DNA from: Cornus controversa
Lineage: Eukaryota; Streptophyta; Magnoliopsida; Cornales; Cornaceae
Assembly (NCBI GenBank): GCA_026545225.1
Contig: CM048848.1
Location: forward strand, 28,808,806 to 28,872,805
Direction: 5' to 3'
Length of the DNA stretch: 64,000 bases
The notes under the pieces are model-generated. The model ran no database searches and was not told where the DNA came from. It was given only the letters and a program-made list of their open reading frames with translations. How positions within the stretch are numbered: the stretch's first letter is position 1; the number at the start of each line of letters is the position of its first letter. This document shows, in pieces, positions 45,666 through 58,392 of the stretch. The position numbers were made by a program, and so were the translations under genes.

Positions 45666-48390
45666 TCAGCTCATACCTGAAAGAAAAAGCTCTGGATATT
45701 TTGCTTTTATCTCATCCTCCCTTTCCCAAGTGGACTCCGTCTCGTTATGGTTGCTCCACTGAACTCGTACTAACGAAATGGTCTTAGAACGAAGGACCTG
45801 ATCCCTACAGTCAAGAATACAGTAAGGCTGCTCCACATATGTTGCATCTGGCTGCAACTCAATCTCTCCTACCTCAATGTGCTGGTAAGTATCCTCATCT
45901 CTAAGGAACTTCCGTAGCATGAAAACATGAAAAACATTGTGCACCCTGTGCATCATGTTTGGTAATGCCAGTCTATAGGCTACCACTCCAACTTTGTCGG
46001 TAATCATAAAGGGACCTACAAAACGAGGTGCCAGCTTCCCTTTCCTTCCAAACCTCATAACCCCCTTCATGGGAGAAACCTTGAGTAGGACCTGATCCCC
46101 CACTTTGAACTCTAGTGCACGAGTTCTTCGGTTAGCATAACTCTTCTGTCTGCTCTGTGCAGTCCGCATACGGTCTCTAATAAGGTCAACTTTTTCTGAG
46201 GTGTCCCTAATGAACTTTGGGCCCAAAAACCTGTTCTCTCCAACTTCCAATCAGCAAACTGGCGATCTACATGGTCGACCGTATAGAGCCTCAAATGGTG
46301 CCATACCAATAGTCTTTTGGTAACTATTGTTATAAGCAAACTCAACCAATGGCAAATAACTCTCCCAATTGCCCTTGAAGTTGAGTACACATGCTCGCAA
46401 CATATCCTCCAAAATCTGATTAACCCTCTCAGTCTGACCATCGGTCTGAGGGTGATAAGTTGTACTGAGGTGCAGAGCCGTACCCATCGCTAGCTGAAAG
46501 CTCTCCCAAAACCCTGAAACAAAACTCGGATCTCTATCCGATATAATGAACAAAGGCACACCGTGAAGCTTCACTATCTCTGCAATGTAAAGCTTTGCGT
46601 ATTACTCTGAGGTGTAACTTGAGCGAACTGGCAAGAAATGTGCTGATTTCGTTAATCTGTCCACTATCACCCAAATAGCATCATGATTTCGCTGTGAGGT
46701 GGGAAGTCCCACAATGAAATCCATGGAGATGCTTTCCCATTTCCATTCCGGTATAGGCAGTGGTTGCAAAGAACCCGGTGGTTTTTCATGATCAATCTTG
46801 ATCATTTGACAAGTGCTACACTTAGAGACAAATATAGCGATGTCCTTCTTCATGCCTGCCCACCAAAACTGTCGTTTCATGTCTTGATACATTTTATCCC
46901 CTCCCGGGTGTACCGAAAACTGAGAACTGTGAGCTTCACCCATCACTGCCTTCCTCAAGTCCTCATTGTGAGGAACCACCAATCGCCCCTTGTACCTCAA
47001 TCCTCCATCTCTACCCACTGTATAGAATGGTACCTCTCCAGATTTCAACTCGGTCACCTTCTCTACGCACTGTGGGTCAGTAAACTGCTCTGTGATTACC
47101 CTTCGTATGATCGTAGGTGTAACCACCACGCATGCTACAAAGGCATCAGCTAACGCATCAACACTGCTCAAGTCATTCCACTCTGCTTCGAATAGAGCAG
47201 ATAGACTAACATAGGGTCGGCGACTAAGTGCATCAGCTACTATATTCGCTTTCCCTGGGTGGTACTGGATGGAAAAATGATAGTCTTTCACAAATTCCAA
47301 CCACCTACGCTGTCTCATATTCAGCTCCTTCTGTGAAAATAGATACTGCAGACTCTTATGGTCACTGAATAATCTGAAGGTCTCACCCAAAAGGTAATGT
47401 CTCCAAATCCTCAAAGCAAAAACCACAGCTGCCAATTCCAGATCATGTGTCGGGTAATTAAGCTCATGAGGTTTAAGCTTACATGACGCATATGATATCG
47501 GTCTCTCCTCCTGCGTCAGTACACATCCCAAACCCTGTAGTGACGCGTCAGTATACACCAAGTACTCAACGCCGCTCTGAGGAGTAGCTAGAACTGGTGT
47601 AATAGTCAACCTGGTCTTCAACTCGTCAAACGCCGCCTGACATGAATCCTCCCAAATGAAAGGCACGCCCTTCTTGGTGAGATGGGTAAGCGGGCCAGCA
47701 ATCTTAGAGAAGCCTTGAATAAACCGACGATAATAACCAGCCAACCCAAGAAAGCTGCGAATCTCTGAAGGTGAGGTAGGCTGTCCCCACTCCAAAACCG
47801 CTGACACTTTACTTGGATCGACCGCTATCCCTTTCTCAGATACTACGTGACCCAAGAACTTCACCTCTCTTTGCCAGAACTCACATTTCTCAAATTTTGC
47901 ATACAACTGATGATCTCTCAGTGTCTGCAAGATGATACGAAGGTGTCTGGCATGATCCTTCTCTGACCTAGAGTAAACCAGAATGACATCAATGAAAGCA
48001 ATAACAAACAGGTCCAAGTAAGCTCTGAACACTCTATTCATCAGGTCCATAAAGACAGCTGGGGCATTTGTTAACCCAAACAGCATAACCCGAAACTCGT
48101 ATGACCCATATCTAGTAAGGAAAGCTGTCTTCGGTACATCCTACTCCCTAACTCGAAGTTGATGATACCCGGATCTCAAATCTATCTTCGAGAAGTAGGT
48201 GGCTCCCCTTAACTGATCGAACAGATCATCAATCCTGGGCAACGGATACTTGTTGTGGATTGTGACCTTATTCAATTCTCTGTAGTCAATGCAAAGACGA
48301 AGAGACCCATCCTTCTTCTTTACAAACAACACTGGTGCTCCCCACGGTGAAGTACTCCTGCGAATAAATTTCTGACTAAGAAGTTGCTGA
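45666..48390 (-). pseudogene. Element A pol: RT, RNase H, integrase, chromodomain (broken)
   Basis: 48332-48141 gives the RT fingers/palm ([34 protein letters not shown]). 48086-46602 carries RT, RNase H ([20 protein letters not shown]) and the integrase start ([22 protein letters not shown]). 46574-46251 has ISDRDPSF and YHPQTDGQTERVN. 46250-45666 has FVGPFMITD and the chromodomain-like VQWSNHNETESTWERED. The RT box reads [10 protein letters not shown]: the second catalytic aspartate is valine (codon at 47985-47987). In-frame stops: after RVRE (about 48138-48140), after SYTSE (46602-46604) and after SPVC (46251-46253). Compared with element F, the last two replace Gln and Trp codons. Confidence 0.9.
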
Positions 48391-48392
48391 AT

Positions 48393-49062
48393 CTAATCCC
48401 TCAACTCCCTCATTTCCACAGGAGCCATCCTATATGGAGCTCTAGCAATAGGTCTGGTACCTGGAGCTAAGTCTATCACAAAATCTATCTCACGACTAGG
48501 TGGTAACCCTGGAATCTCCTGAAACACATCCTGATAGTCTCGCACCACCGGAATAGAATCTAAAGACACCGTAGTTCCTTCCGGAGACTCTTCACTGATA
48601 AAGAACAAGTGCGTACTAGACCCTCCCTTTGATTGCGGCATAGCAATTAAGTACATTTCCTGACCCGGTATAGCAAAAACAATTGCCTTATCGTGGCAAT
48701 TAACCTGAGCATAGTAATGTGATAACCAGTCCATCCCGAGTATAACATCATATGATTGCATATCTAAAACCAATAAATCTGCCAAGAATCTGAGTCTGCC
48801 AATGTCTATAGGGACCTGACTACCCTATTCTCGTAGAACTGTACTAGCCCCCAATGGAGTAGATATAGTGAGTGAAGAAGTACATAACTGAATATCTAAC
48901 CTGGATAAACTAGCAAATGCTCTAGATACAAAGGAATGTGATGCACCAGTATCAAATAAAATGCGACCCACTCTACCATTGATAGGAAACATACCCTCTA
49001 TAGCCTGAGGAGCCCGTACATCACATGGCATAACATTGTAGACTCTCCTGTAATGCATCTGT
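48393..49062 (-). pseudogene. Element A aspartic protease and linker (broken)
   Basis: 49058-48825 contains the protease active site LFDTGASHSFVS. It stops at TAG after VLRE (48825-48827). 48785-48393 continues in the same frame with VILGMDWLSHY, the linker and DFVIDLAPGTRPI, and ends at TAG after ELRD (48393-48395). The frame of the preceding gag is shifted relative to this one near 49060, where gag and protease overlap. Confidence 0.88.
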
Positions 49063-50215
49063 TGTCCAAGTTGCCCTGCAGGTGGCGGTGGTGTGCCTGT
49101 ACTTGTGGAATCTGTGGTACTGGTAAAGGTGGTTGCTGTCCCTGCCTCTGCTGACCAGGTGATCTCTGATTGTTGTTAGGACAATACCTAGCTGAATGCC
49201 CCGGCTCACCACAACTATAACAGTTTCCATTAAACACGCCGGTAGACCTTCTGAACTGATTCCCTTGTTGCTGACCACGACCTGCCAGTGGTACCCCACT
49301 GTGCCTCCTATGAGTAGAGGTTCCCCCTCTTTGAGCATCACTATTGGGTCTGTGTCTCTTCCATGGTTGTTGCCCTGAATGACTGCCCCTCTCAAAGTGT
49401 CTACTCCCATTTCCATTCCTTCTCTCCACTGTCTGACCAGTGAATTCTCTGTCAGGTCGTTTATCTGTCTGTCCTTTCCTGTAATCTTTTCTCGACTGGC
49501 AGTGTTGCAATGCAGCATCCACTACCTGGGCATATGTTGTGTAAGCTGGACATCCCAGAAGGACCTGTCGAATAGGCTAGATTAACCCATTCACAAAACA
49601 TCGCAGCTTCTTGTCTTCGGTGTCCACCTCCTCAGGTGCAAACAGTGATAAGTTGATAAATTCTTGTTCATATGCTGCCACAGTTCTGTCTCCCTGCTGT
49701 AACCCAAGAAATTCCCTCTTTTTAGCTGCCCTCACTGCATACAGGAAGTACTTAGCATCAAAGCGAACCTGAAACTCTGCATAAGTGAACATGGTCTGCT
49801 GTTCCGGTGTAGTCACCGACTCCCACCACTGCAATGCATTTTCCACTAGCTTAAATGTAGCTAGCATCTGTTTCTGTACCTCAGTGCACGTAACCATACG
49901 AAGATGGCGCTCAATATCTTTCCTCCACTGATACGCCTCGGTGACCTCCGTAGACCTTGAAAACTCCGGCGGATTCCCTTTTGTGAAGGAATCTCGTACC
50001 CTCTCCCAAGTGTTGGGCTGCTCCATAGGTAATGGAACCTGTGCCATCTGCTGTGGCTGCTGAGGTGGCTACTGATTCTGAAGAGCAGTCGCCACTCCGG
50101 CAGCTACAGCCTGCGCTATAATGGTTACCAAGTCGGGAGGAATCTCTGCATCTCCACCCTGAGCATTACCCTGACCGAGAATATCATTCACATTCCCCCT
50201 TCTATGGGGTGGCAT
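49000..50215 (-). pseudogene. Element A gag with zinc knuckle (broken)
   Basis: The likely start is ATG at 50215 (MPPHRRGNVNDILGQG). A TAG at 50069-50071 and another at 49577-49579 (after FVNGLI) split an otherwise continuous frame. The Ty3-type gag core lies at 50047-49577 (WRKDIERHLRM, ALQWWESV, FDAKYF, VAAYEQEFINLS). A basic, glutamine-rich part then leads to a CCHC knuckle, CYSCGEPGHSARYC (about 49225-49180). Gag would form the virus-like particle and bind RNA. The second stop most simply derives from CAG. Confidence 0.88.
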
Positions 50216-50363
50216 CTGTAGAGGAAATAGATAAACATCAATACCGTTGAGGATAGATTAAAATACTATGAACTCTATGTTTAGAATCTTATTTATCAGA
50301 ATACACAAAGCGGAAGATACCCTACGATAGACCCTTAAAACCCGAGGACACTTGAACCTGGAA

Positions 50364-50378
50364 TGCTCTGATACCAAA
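50364..50378 (-). other. Element A primer-binding site
   Basis: TTTGGTATCAGAGC on the minus strand directly follows the LTR end GGTATTTCA. It matches the 3' end of the initiator methionine tRNA, as in the TRIMs. Confidence 0.85.
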
Positions 50379-53296
50379 TGAAATACCCCCCAGAAAATTT
50401 CGCGCATGAGGTGGCCAGTCTCATACACAAAACCTAAGGAATATTAACCACTGATAGCAACAAGCATAGATGCAAAAGACAAAAATAGAATAATTGCTAA
50501 AAGCTGAACAGAAATCCCATTGAATTGAAATAATTGATAAATAAATAATTAAATTCTGGTAATACAATTTGGAAGTCCCGTAACCCAAGGACCCCTTAAC
50601 CAGAAAGAATAAAAGTTTAACCCTTAAATTGAAATCCAAAACCAAAACCTGTACATGAGTTCATAGTTTTACTCCTGAAGAAAAAAGTAGATTCCTACCC
50701 TGAGACTGGTGAGAGTAGATGTCTGTCACAGCCCAACCCTAGTACTCTATCCTCGCGGGGGAAACTGCTTGGGACCTGAAATATCAACAAAGTGGGTTAA
50801 ACCCACGAGCAAGTTCTATCTACTACTTCCCAATCAGAGAATCAATATACATACCCTCAATGTGAGGGACACAAGAGATAAATATACGTGCAACCCCTCA
50901 GATTATTCCTTATTCAGTTCATACTTTTAAATATACAAATCATCTCATATATTTCCTCAACAACCCTTACAATGTAAAAACGATCCCCTTCTTTACGATC
51001 ACAAATAAAGATACATATATATGCATTTTATTAAATCTATGCAATCATGATATGTCCATTATAATGCATGAATACATTAATAGGTATGGGCGATCCTGAC
51101 ACGCCGGGCAATCCTTACATGCCAAATAAAAATATAGATACCTTATTAGGTATGGGTGATCCTGACACGCCGGACAATCCTTACATGCCAAATAAGAATA
51201 TAGATACCTTATTAGGTATGGGCGATCCTGACACGCCGGGCAATCCTTACATGCCAAATAAAAATACAAATGCATTCCCAATATGAAATAACAAATAAAC
51301 AAGATGCATTATGATTTTTAATTTGCACAGGCTACCAATTTGAATTATCTGCTATGCAATTATCACCATATGACAAATCATTCACAATTGAACCTTAATC
51401 AAGTACCCCATGTGCATTTATATATATAATAAACACAATCGATTAAATCAAAATAACTTAACATCCATTAAAGGAAACAATTCCCCAAACCAACCTCCAA
51501 TGCACTCAACTCTCCGAGGGGATCTAAACTTACTTTTATCTAGGTTTTTGGGCCTATTTCACTTCTAAGAACGCTAAGAAAATATTCTGGAATTTTTTAT
51601 AATTTAAAAACATTTTTAATAAACCAAAGAAGGTGAAAATCCAACTTTTAGGCACTTTAAAAATTAATTGAACACCAAGGGAAACTCAATTCGGGTTGAA
51701 AATTTAAACCCAAGGTCATCTAATCTCTAAACAGTTACAGAAAAATTTTGGGAATTTTTAGAATTTCAGAAGTATTTTCTAAAATTACAGAAAGTGAAAA
51801 ACCCAGCTTTTGGACACTTTAAAATTCAATTGAACAACAAGGAAAGATCATTTTGAGTTGAAACTTTAAAGCCAAGTGTATTTAACTTCCAGAGAGTTAC
51901 AGTAAAAATTTGGGAATTTTTGGAGTTGTAAAATTATTTTCTAAAATTACAAAAACTGAAAAAGACAACTTTTGGGTACTTTTAAAAATTAATTGGACAA
52001 CAAGGGAAAATTGTTTTGAGTTAAAAATTTAAAATTAAGTGTGTTTAATATCCAATATCATACAGTAAAATTTTTAGAAATTTTGAAATCATGAAAGTAT
52101 TTTTAAAAAATGATTTTTCAAATTTTCAAGCTTTTTCAAAAATTTCAAAAATTCAAAAAAAATATCAAAACATATCGGAATGGGCCCAAAGTGGACCCAG
52201 TGTTGGGGCCCAAAAAAATATTTCCCGGCGCCGGCCAGGCGCGTGGGGAAGTCCCTGCGCTGGGGCTTCTTTCCCAGCGCGTCCAGCAGCGCGCATAGCG
52301 CACTGCCGGCGACTTCCCGGCGATGGTCCGGCCTCCTCCGGCCACCGTTCGCCTCCATTTTTGTGCCATTCTTCTCCTCTCGACGCCGTCTACCTATTGG
52401 TGCAAAAAGCTCCATCCGAAACAACCCGAATCAAAAACCCCCAATTCACAAGTTCTAGGGTTCTTCGCAAAATTCAAAAATTTAAAACCCAATAATTCAC
52501 GATCTGTTTTCCTAAGGATTCAGAGTTGTTTACAATATAATCCCAACACAGTAGGTTCACAACTTAACATTTATTTCTTACAAATTACATACATGAATTT
52601 TTTCTTTCTTAACACAATATACATATACATGAACACATATGCATATAACCTTACATGAACAAAATCAATTAAATCTACATACAATCATCACAGTTAATCT
52701 CACGAAATTTATCAATAGTAGAAAAATATAAACATGCAATTAACTACAAATTTTTAATATAAATAAATGCTCAAACCTAGACTATGCATACGGATTCAAG
52801 GGGGAAGAGAAGAATTAAACTTGCCTTTTCCTGACGAATCAACTTGTTCACCCGATCGTCACTCCCTTCGCTCTTTCATTTACTCTCTTTTAGTTCTGTG
52901 CGTAAAACAACGGCAACCCTAATTTCTTCTTCTTTTCTTTTCCTTTTTGTCTTAATTATTCTTTTATTGATATTTCCTAAAACTAATTAAAATCAAATTA
53001 ATAATAATAAATATAGCAATAATAATATTATTACAACCCTAGACCCATCATTTTAAACATAACCTTAACCCACTCATCCTAGCCCAAATTCTTCCCTAGC
53101 CCAACCCAAAACATTTAAATAAAATAACCCACAATTAATACCAATTCACATAAAATGATAAAATGCATGTATAAAAGACAAGCAACTCACCTACAATGAT
53201 AATTTATATAAAAAAAAAACATTTCACATGAATTAATAAAATAAAGTAATAATGTAAAGAGATTAAATTGACACCTAAATTTTCTGGGGTATTACA
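50379..53296 (-). mobile_element. 5' LTR of element A
   Basis: 2918 bp, with TGTAATACCCCAG-type start at 53296 and GGTATTTCA end at 50379 (minus orientation). It is nearly identical to the 3' LTR: roughly four differences over the first 550 bp compared by eye. It contains the 66-bp x 3 array (from about 51083 to 51280) and a GC island (52185-52360). Confidence 0.92.
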
Positions 53297-53317
53297 AAAC
53301 AAGGACATAGACCAACA

Positions 53318-53515
53318 ATCTCCCCATTTTGTCTTTTAATGCCAAAACCTTGAAAGAGTTTATTTTAGATGCTATTAGGAAACTAAACATAGAGCTAAGT
53401 ACAAAGTTAAGTACAAAATAGAGTTGAGTGCAATACTTTGGCATACAACTAAGGTCTATTCTCCCCCTTTTTGGCATTGAAAGTCAAAAGAAGAAGGACG
53501 TAGACCATTGAGGAT
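53318..53515 (-). other. Element B polypurine-tract region
   Basis: The minus strand carries two purine tracts. AAAAAGGGGGAGAA (about 53459-53472) follows the RNase H frame, and AAAATGGGGAGAT lies directly against the LTR start TGTTGGTCTATG. The second is the likely plus-strand primer. Confidence 0.6.
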
Positions 53516-55652
53516 CTAAGGAGGGGAGGAAATGCTGAAATCAGACCTGAGAGTCTCAAATCTGTTTGTGGACAAAGATTTTGTCATAATATCAGCCAAT
53601 TGATTTGTTGTAGGAACATAATCTATTACAATCTGACCTTTTTGCACATTGTCCCTAAGAAAGTGATATTTGATGGCTATGTTCTTGCTCCTACAGTGTA
53701 ACGTATGATTTTTACTTATGGCAATGACACTTTGATTGTCGCAATAGAGTAGGAGTTTGCCTAAAGAGAACACCTAGATTTACAAGGGTGGATGTCATCC
53801 AGAGGACTTGTGAACAAGCTTGTGCAGCAGAGATGTATTCTGCTTCATATGTGGATAGGGACACTGAATCCTATTTTTTACTCAGCCAAGACACCAAATT
53901 TGATCCTAACATAAAACAACAACTTGAAGTGTTTTTTCTATCTGGTATAGAACCTCCCCAATCAACATTAGAATAGGCTAGAATGTTAAAATGGGAGGAA
54001 TTTTTGTAAAACAATCCAAGGTTAATTGTTCCGTTGAAATACCTCAGAATCCTTTTGGCTGCTTGAAGATGTGAGGACCTAGGATTGCTTTGGAATCTTG
54101 CAATCAGTCCTACTGAGTGCATAATGTTTGGTCTTAATGATGTGAGGTAGAGAAGACTAGCAATGATAGATCTAAATACGGTCGGGTTTACAGGTTTAGT
54201 AGTATAATCAGGTGACAGCTTGGTATTAACACACATTGGTGTAGAGACAGATTTGTTGTTAGTCATATTGAACTTGTTTAACAACTCCTTAGGATACTTT
54301 TCTTGAAAGATAAATATTCCTGTATGGGACTGTATGATTTATAAACCTAAGAAGTATCTAAGTGTACTAAGCATTGACATTTCAAATTTGGACTTCATAA
54401 GTTCAGCAAATTGTTCAGTTAAGCAAGTTTTTGAGCCATAAAACATGATGTCATCAACATAGATTTGTAAAATAATAAAATCAGAGTCAAAGTGTCTTAC
54501 ATATAGTGTACTATCCACCTTACCTCTATTGAACCCTTGATCAATGAGAAATGAATGTAGTTTGTCATACCAAGCTCTTGGTGCCTGTTTGAGTCCATAA
54601 AGAGCTTTGTTGAGTTTGTATACATAATGAGGGTACTGTGGATCTTCAAATCCTTCAAGTTGATCAATATAAAATTCTTCAGTCAGATCACCATTCAAAA
54701 ATGCAGATATAACATCCATTTGATATACCATGACCTTCTTGTAGCAAGCAAATGATAGTAGCATTCTGATGGAGTCCAACCTTGTTATTGGTGCAAATGT
54801 TTCATCATAGTCTAGTCCTACTATTTGAGCAAACCCTTTGCAAACTAATCTGGCTTTGTTTCTTATAACCTCTCCTTTCTCATTTAGTTTATTCCTAAAT
54901 ATCCATTTAGATCCAATGATATTTTTGTCAGCAGGTTTGGGTATCAGCCTCCAAGTTTCATTCTTTTCAATTTGTTGCAGCTCATCCTTCATGGAAGCCA
55001 TCCAATTTTCATCATCTCTGGCTTCTTGAAAAATTTTAGGTTCTATTCTTGATACCATGGCAAAGTGGCTCTGTGGTGTTGATTCAGTTTCTTCTTGTCT
55101 TCTTTTCTTAGCTCTGGTCAATATTCCCCCTTGACTTCTTCCAATGATGTTTTCTTGTTGCACCTGATTCTGTAGTGTCGGAAAGATGATTTCCTTTTTT
55201 TTTTCAGTTGCACTGATTGATAAAGGTTGATTGCCTGTGATAGAGAGATCCATGGCTTCAGAAGCTTCTTTAGTTGTACTTCCTTCTTCATCAATTTTGA
55301 CATGAATGGACTCGACTATCTTTCTTGTTCTCAAGTTATAGCACCTGTAAGCTTTGCTTTTAGAAGAATAACCCAAGAAAATGCCTTCATCGAATTTGGA
55401 ATCAAACTTTCCCAAATTTCCTAGGTGATTTAGAATGAAGCATTTGCTGCCAAACACTTTAAAGTAATGAATAGTGGTAGATTTCCCATACGAGAGTTCA
55501 TATGGAGTCTTGTTTGACCCAGTCTTGAGGAGAACCCTATTAAGTATATAGATAGAGGTATTTACTGCTTCTGCCCAGAAGCCTTTGCTTAAACTCTTTT
55601 CAAGAAGTAAGGTTCTGCCCATTTCCTGAACTATCCTATTCTTTCTCTCCAC
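53516..55652 (-). pseudogene. Element B reverse transcriptase and RNase H (broken)
   Basis: 55652-54339 encodes the integrase C-terminal part (FWAEAVNTSIYILNR, FGSKCFILN) and RT (SKWIFRNKLNEKGEV, ARLVCKGFAQ, MDVISAFLNGDL, YGLKQAPRAWYDKL). The catalytic YVDDIMFYGS box is intact. A stop after LRYFLGL is followed by 54284-53871 (LLYLTSLRPNIMHSVG, and RNase H YSNVDWGGS, where the family has aspartate). 53773-53516 is the RNase H end (LYCDNQSVIAI, HTLHCRSKNIAIKYHFLRD, TNQLADIMTKSL). At least two breaks and an altered RNase H active site make it non-functional. Confidence 0.88.
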
Positions 55653-55691
55653 AACTCCATTTTGTTGTGGAGTTTTTACAGCTGAGAATTG

Positions 55692-56576
55692 TTATTGGAT
55701 ACCCTTGCTGCTGCAATAATCTTCAAAGTCTTTCATAGTGAACTCGGTGCCAAAGTCTGACCTTAGTTTCTTTATCCTGCAGTTTTTTTCATTTTCAACC
55801 AAGCATACAAATTTCTTAAAATGATTAATGGCCTCTGATTTTTCTTTCAGGAAGTAAACCCATGACATCCTACTATAGTCATCTATTAATAACATGAAAT
55901 ATCTACTACCTCCTAGGATGGTGGTTCTCATAGGTCCACAGAGGTCCATATGAATTAAATCAAGGATTTGTGAAGTATTGATTTCTTTTGTCTTGAAACT
56001 TACCTTAGTTTATTTTCCTTCTTGATGGGCTTTACATATTAGAGTATCATTCAATTTTAGTTCAGGTAAGCCTCTAATAGCCTTCAATCTTAAAAAATTC
56101 TTTATGTTGTTAGTGTGCACATGACCAAGTCTCTTATGCCATAAAATGTCATTTTCAGTTTTGGAATAGTTACACTTAACTAGAGATGTGTTTTCATAAA
56201 TGGTGTAAACATTTCCAGGTGCTCTACAAGCTGAGAAAATGATGTTTCCAGATTGCTTATCAATGATTTTACAATCTGCTTTGTCAAAATGAACTAAGTT
56301 TCCTGTATCACACAGTTGACTTGCACTAAGTAAGTTATGTTTAAGCCCATCTACAAACAAAACATCTTCTAATCTAGGTATGTCTTCTGTTTCATAGATT
56401 GTCCCTTTGCCAACTATCTTACCCTTGTTATTATCCCCAAAAATCACACTGCCACCATCAAACTTACTAATTTTCTCAAATTTAGACTTATCCCCAATCA
56501 TATGTCTAGAACACCCACTGTCAACATACCATTTAGTGTTCATATTGCAAGCTTGAAGAGTTGTGTAAACAAGCAT
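55692..56576 (-). pseudogene. Element B protease and integrase (broken)
   Basis: 56576-56010 carries the protease box WYVDSGCSRHM and a GAG-pre-integrase with LWHKRLGHVH. The zinc motif is degenerate (CKAHQEGK, second cysteine lost) and is followed by TAA. 55949-55692 has the integrase core start (MDLCGPM, LLIDDYSRMSWVYFL) and RSDFGTEF where the family has RSDNG. It ends in a TAA after SKGIQ. Confidence 0.85.
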
Positions 56577-57249
56577 AATTAACCTTTTTGGGAACCCACA
56601 TTAGTTTAGTCCTTAACACATTCTTAGTCTTAGCTATACTTTCATGCTTTAAAGATGACTTTCTCACATATGTAAGTCTGGATGCAGTATTATGTGAATA
56701 AGAAGAAGAAAAGTTATTCCATTTATGTTTAAAGTTAAAATAGGCATTGTGCAGTAATTCATATTTAGGCCTAGTGGGTTTAGTAGATATAGGATATGAA
56801 GCATACACCTCACCACTGCCAGATTTAGCAAAAATAGAGTGAGTCTTAGCCTTTCTTACTTGTTCTGTCGATTCACTTGTGAAACCAATACTAGTCTTAC
56901 CAAGCTGTTTAGTGGTGTTTGCTAGAATCTCATTCATTCTTTTTGACCTTTCTTCCAAGGCTAGGCTTAGCTCTTCTTTGCATCTTTTTGTGCTAAATTT
57001 AGACTCTGATGACTTGTTTTTAGTCATATGACAGACAATTAGTGAAATAGCACACAGAGTAGAGAATTTTACCTTGATGTATTGGATCAATAGTTCCTTG
57101 GATTTCTGCAATTCTGTGTTGATTTGTTTCAGTTGCCTTTTCTGATTATTGCACTTATGAGCAACCCTTTCACATTCAGTTAGAACTTCATCAAGTTCAG
57201 TTTCATCATCTGCTTCAGCTTGGTTTGAAGGGGGCTCATGCAGTGCCAT
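56533..57249 (-). pseudogene. Element B gag extension, coiled-coil rich
   Basis: A 238-codon frame with Glu/Lys/Leu-rich heptad-like sequence (residues about 15-55 and 85-115) and basic C-terminal part. SIRE/Maximus copia elements carry a comparable long coiled-coil segment between the zinc knuckle and protease. It overlaps the protease frame by 44 bases in another register, so a frameshift separates them. Confidence 0.65.
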
Positions 57250-57399
57250 GAATAGACAGGACTCTTCCTCTTCTTCAGGAGCAAATTGATGTTCATCATC
57301 TGAGCTTGAATCCCATCCTAAATATAAAGCCTTCTTCTTCCCTTTTCCTTTGAAATTTGAGAATCCAACATTCTTGCCTTTTTGCCCTTTTGCCCTTTT

Positions 57400-58136
57400 G
57401 ATAGACTTGGGTAGTTTGCTACATAGTGACCCTGTTTACCACAACCAAAGCAACCCTATTGTTGTTGACTTCTTTTCCTCAGTTTAAATCTATTGAACTT
57501 CCTAGACAGATAGGCAACCTCATCCTCAGACATTTCAAATTCAAGATCCAATTCAGATGTTGGTTCAGCTTCCTTGGCTTTTAGGGCTGTATCTCTCCTT
57601 GAGGAAGTTGGAGGCCCAATTCTCATTTCGTAGGCTGTCAAGGAAGATTGCAGATTATCAACAGTTACTGTAGACAAATCTTTGTCTTCAAGTATAGTTA
57701 GTTTTGGGTTGAACCTAGTGGTCCCGGACCTCAGTATCTTCTTGCAGACCTCAGAGTCTTTGATGTCTTCTCCCAGAGCCTTCATGTCATTCACCAATTC
57801 ATTGACTCTAAACATATACTCAGCCACTATTTCTCTATCCTCCATTTTGCAGCTGTCATATTGGACTTTAAGCAATTGAATCTTGTTATCTTTAATGACC
57901 TTATTCCCTTCATGTGCAGCTTGTAGAGAGATCCAAATGTCTTTGGCTGTTTTACAATTTTTTACTCTAGTGAATTCTTGTTTCTTCAGAGCACAATAGA
58001 GGGCATGCCTAGCTCTGCCATCAATGGAGATTGCAGCTTTATCAGCAGCTGAGGGATTTGCAAGACTGAGAATCACCACTCCTTTAATAGCAGCACGCCA
58101 TACATCATATGAGATAGCCAACAGAAAAGCTTCCAT
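57400..58136 (-). pseudogene. Element B gag (UBN2-type) and mutated zinc knuckle
   Basis: The frame starts MEAFLLAISYDVWRAA (58136) and has the copia gag core (KDIWISLQAAHEG, QLLKVQYDSCKMEDRE, MFRVNELVNDMKALGE). It stops at TAG (57456-57458). The next codons encode CFGCGKQGHYVANY, a CCHC knuckle whose last cysteine is tyrosine. The true start may lie further upstream, since the first residues match an internal part of the family. Confidence 0.85.
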
Positions 58137-58263
58137 TTTAATTCCCTAATAATCATAGTTTGACCCCTCAAACAAAGGAGCCTTATGAGTTGACTGACCA
58201 TCATCCGCCATGGTTTCAGGAACTTTTCAGCAAGTTGTTAAACTATAGTAGCTGACCTCTGCA

Positions 58264-58277
58264 ACTTTGATACCAAT
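58264..58277 (-). other. Element B primer-binding site
   Basis: ATTGGTATCAAAG on the minus strand directly after the LTR end GTTGATCA. It is similar to the methionine-tRNA site of the other elements, with one base changed. Confidence 0.75.
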
Positions 58278-58392
58278 TGATCAACCAAGAGAGGGAGAGG
58301 GTGAATTGGTTCACACCTTGTACTCTTTTTCTTTTTGCTTTAAAACAAAGGGTCTAGTGGACACTTGAATAATACAGGATGTAGATGGATAG
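58278..58392 (-). mobile_element. 5' LTR of element B, inner part
   Basis: TGATCAACCAAGAG start in plus orientation, homologous to 41347 onward. It is interrupted at the GATAG target by solo LTR C and resumes at 61231. Confidence 0.85.

Larger units (their letters stand above)
42952..53296 (-). mobile_element. Tekay-like Ty3/gypsy chromovirus 'A', nearly complete but defective
   Basis: 10.3 kb with TSD AAACA (42947-42951 and 53297-53301). On the minus strand it has a 5' LTR (53296-50379), primer-binding site TTTGGTATCAGAGC next to the LTR, gag, protease, RT, RNase H, integrase, chromodomain-like end, purine tract AGGGGGGAAGAA, and 3' LTR (45628-42952). The LTRs are nearly identical except for a deletion of about 235 bp in the 3' LTR. 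At least seven in-frame stops and a frameshift interrupt the coding region, and the RT active site is mutated. It is the youngest large insertion here. Confidence 0.93.

Noticed and set aside
53318-53515. Envelope-like gene between RNase H and 3' LTR of the SIRE-like element
   Set aside because: Only about 200 bases separate them; no room for such a frame.
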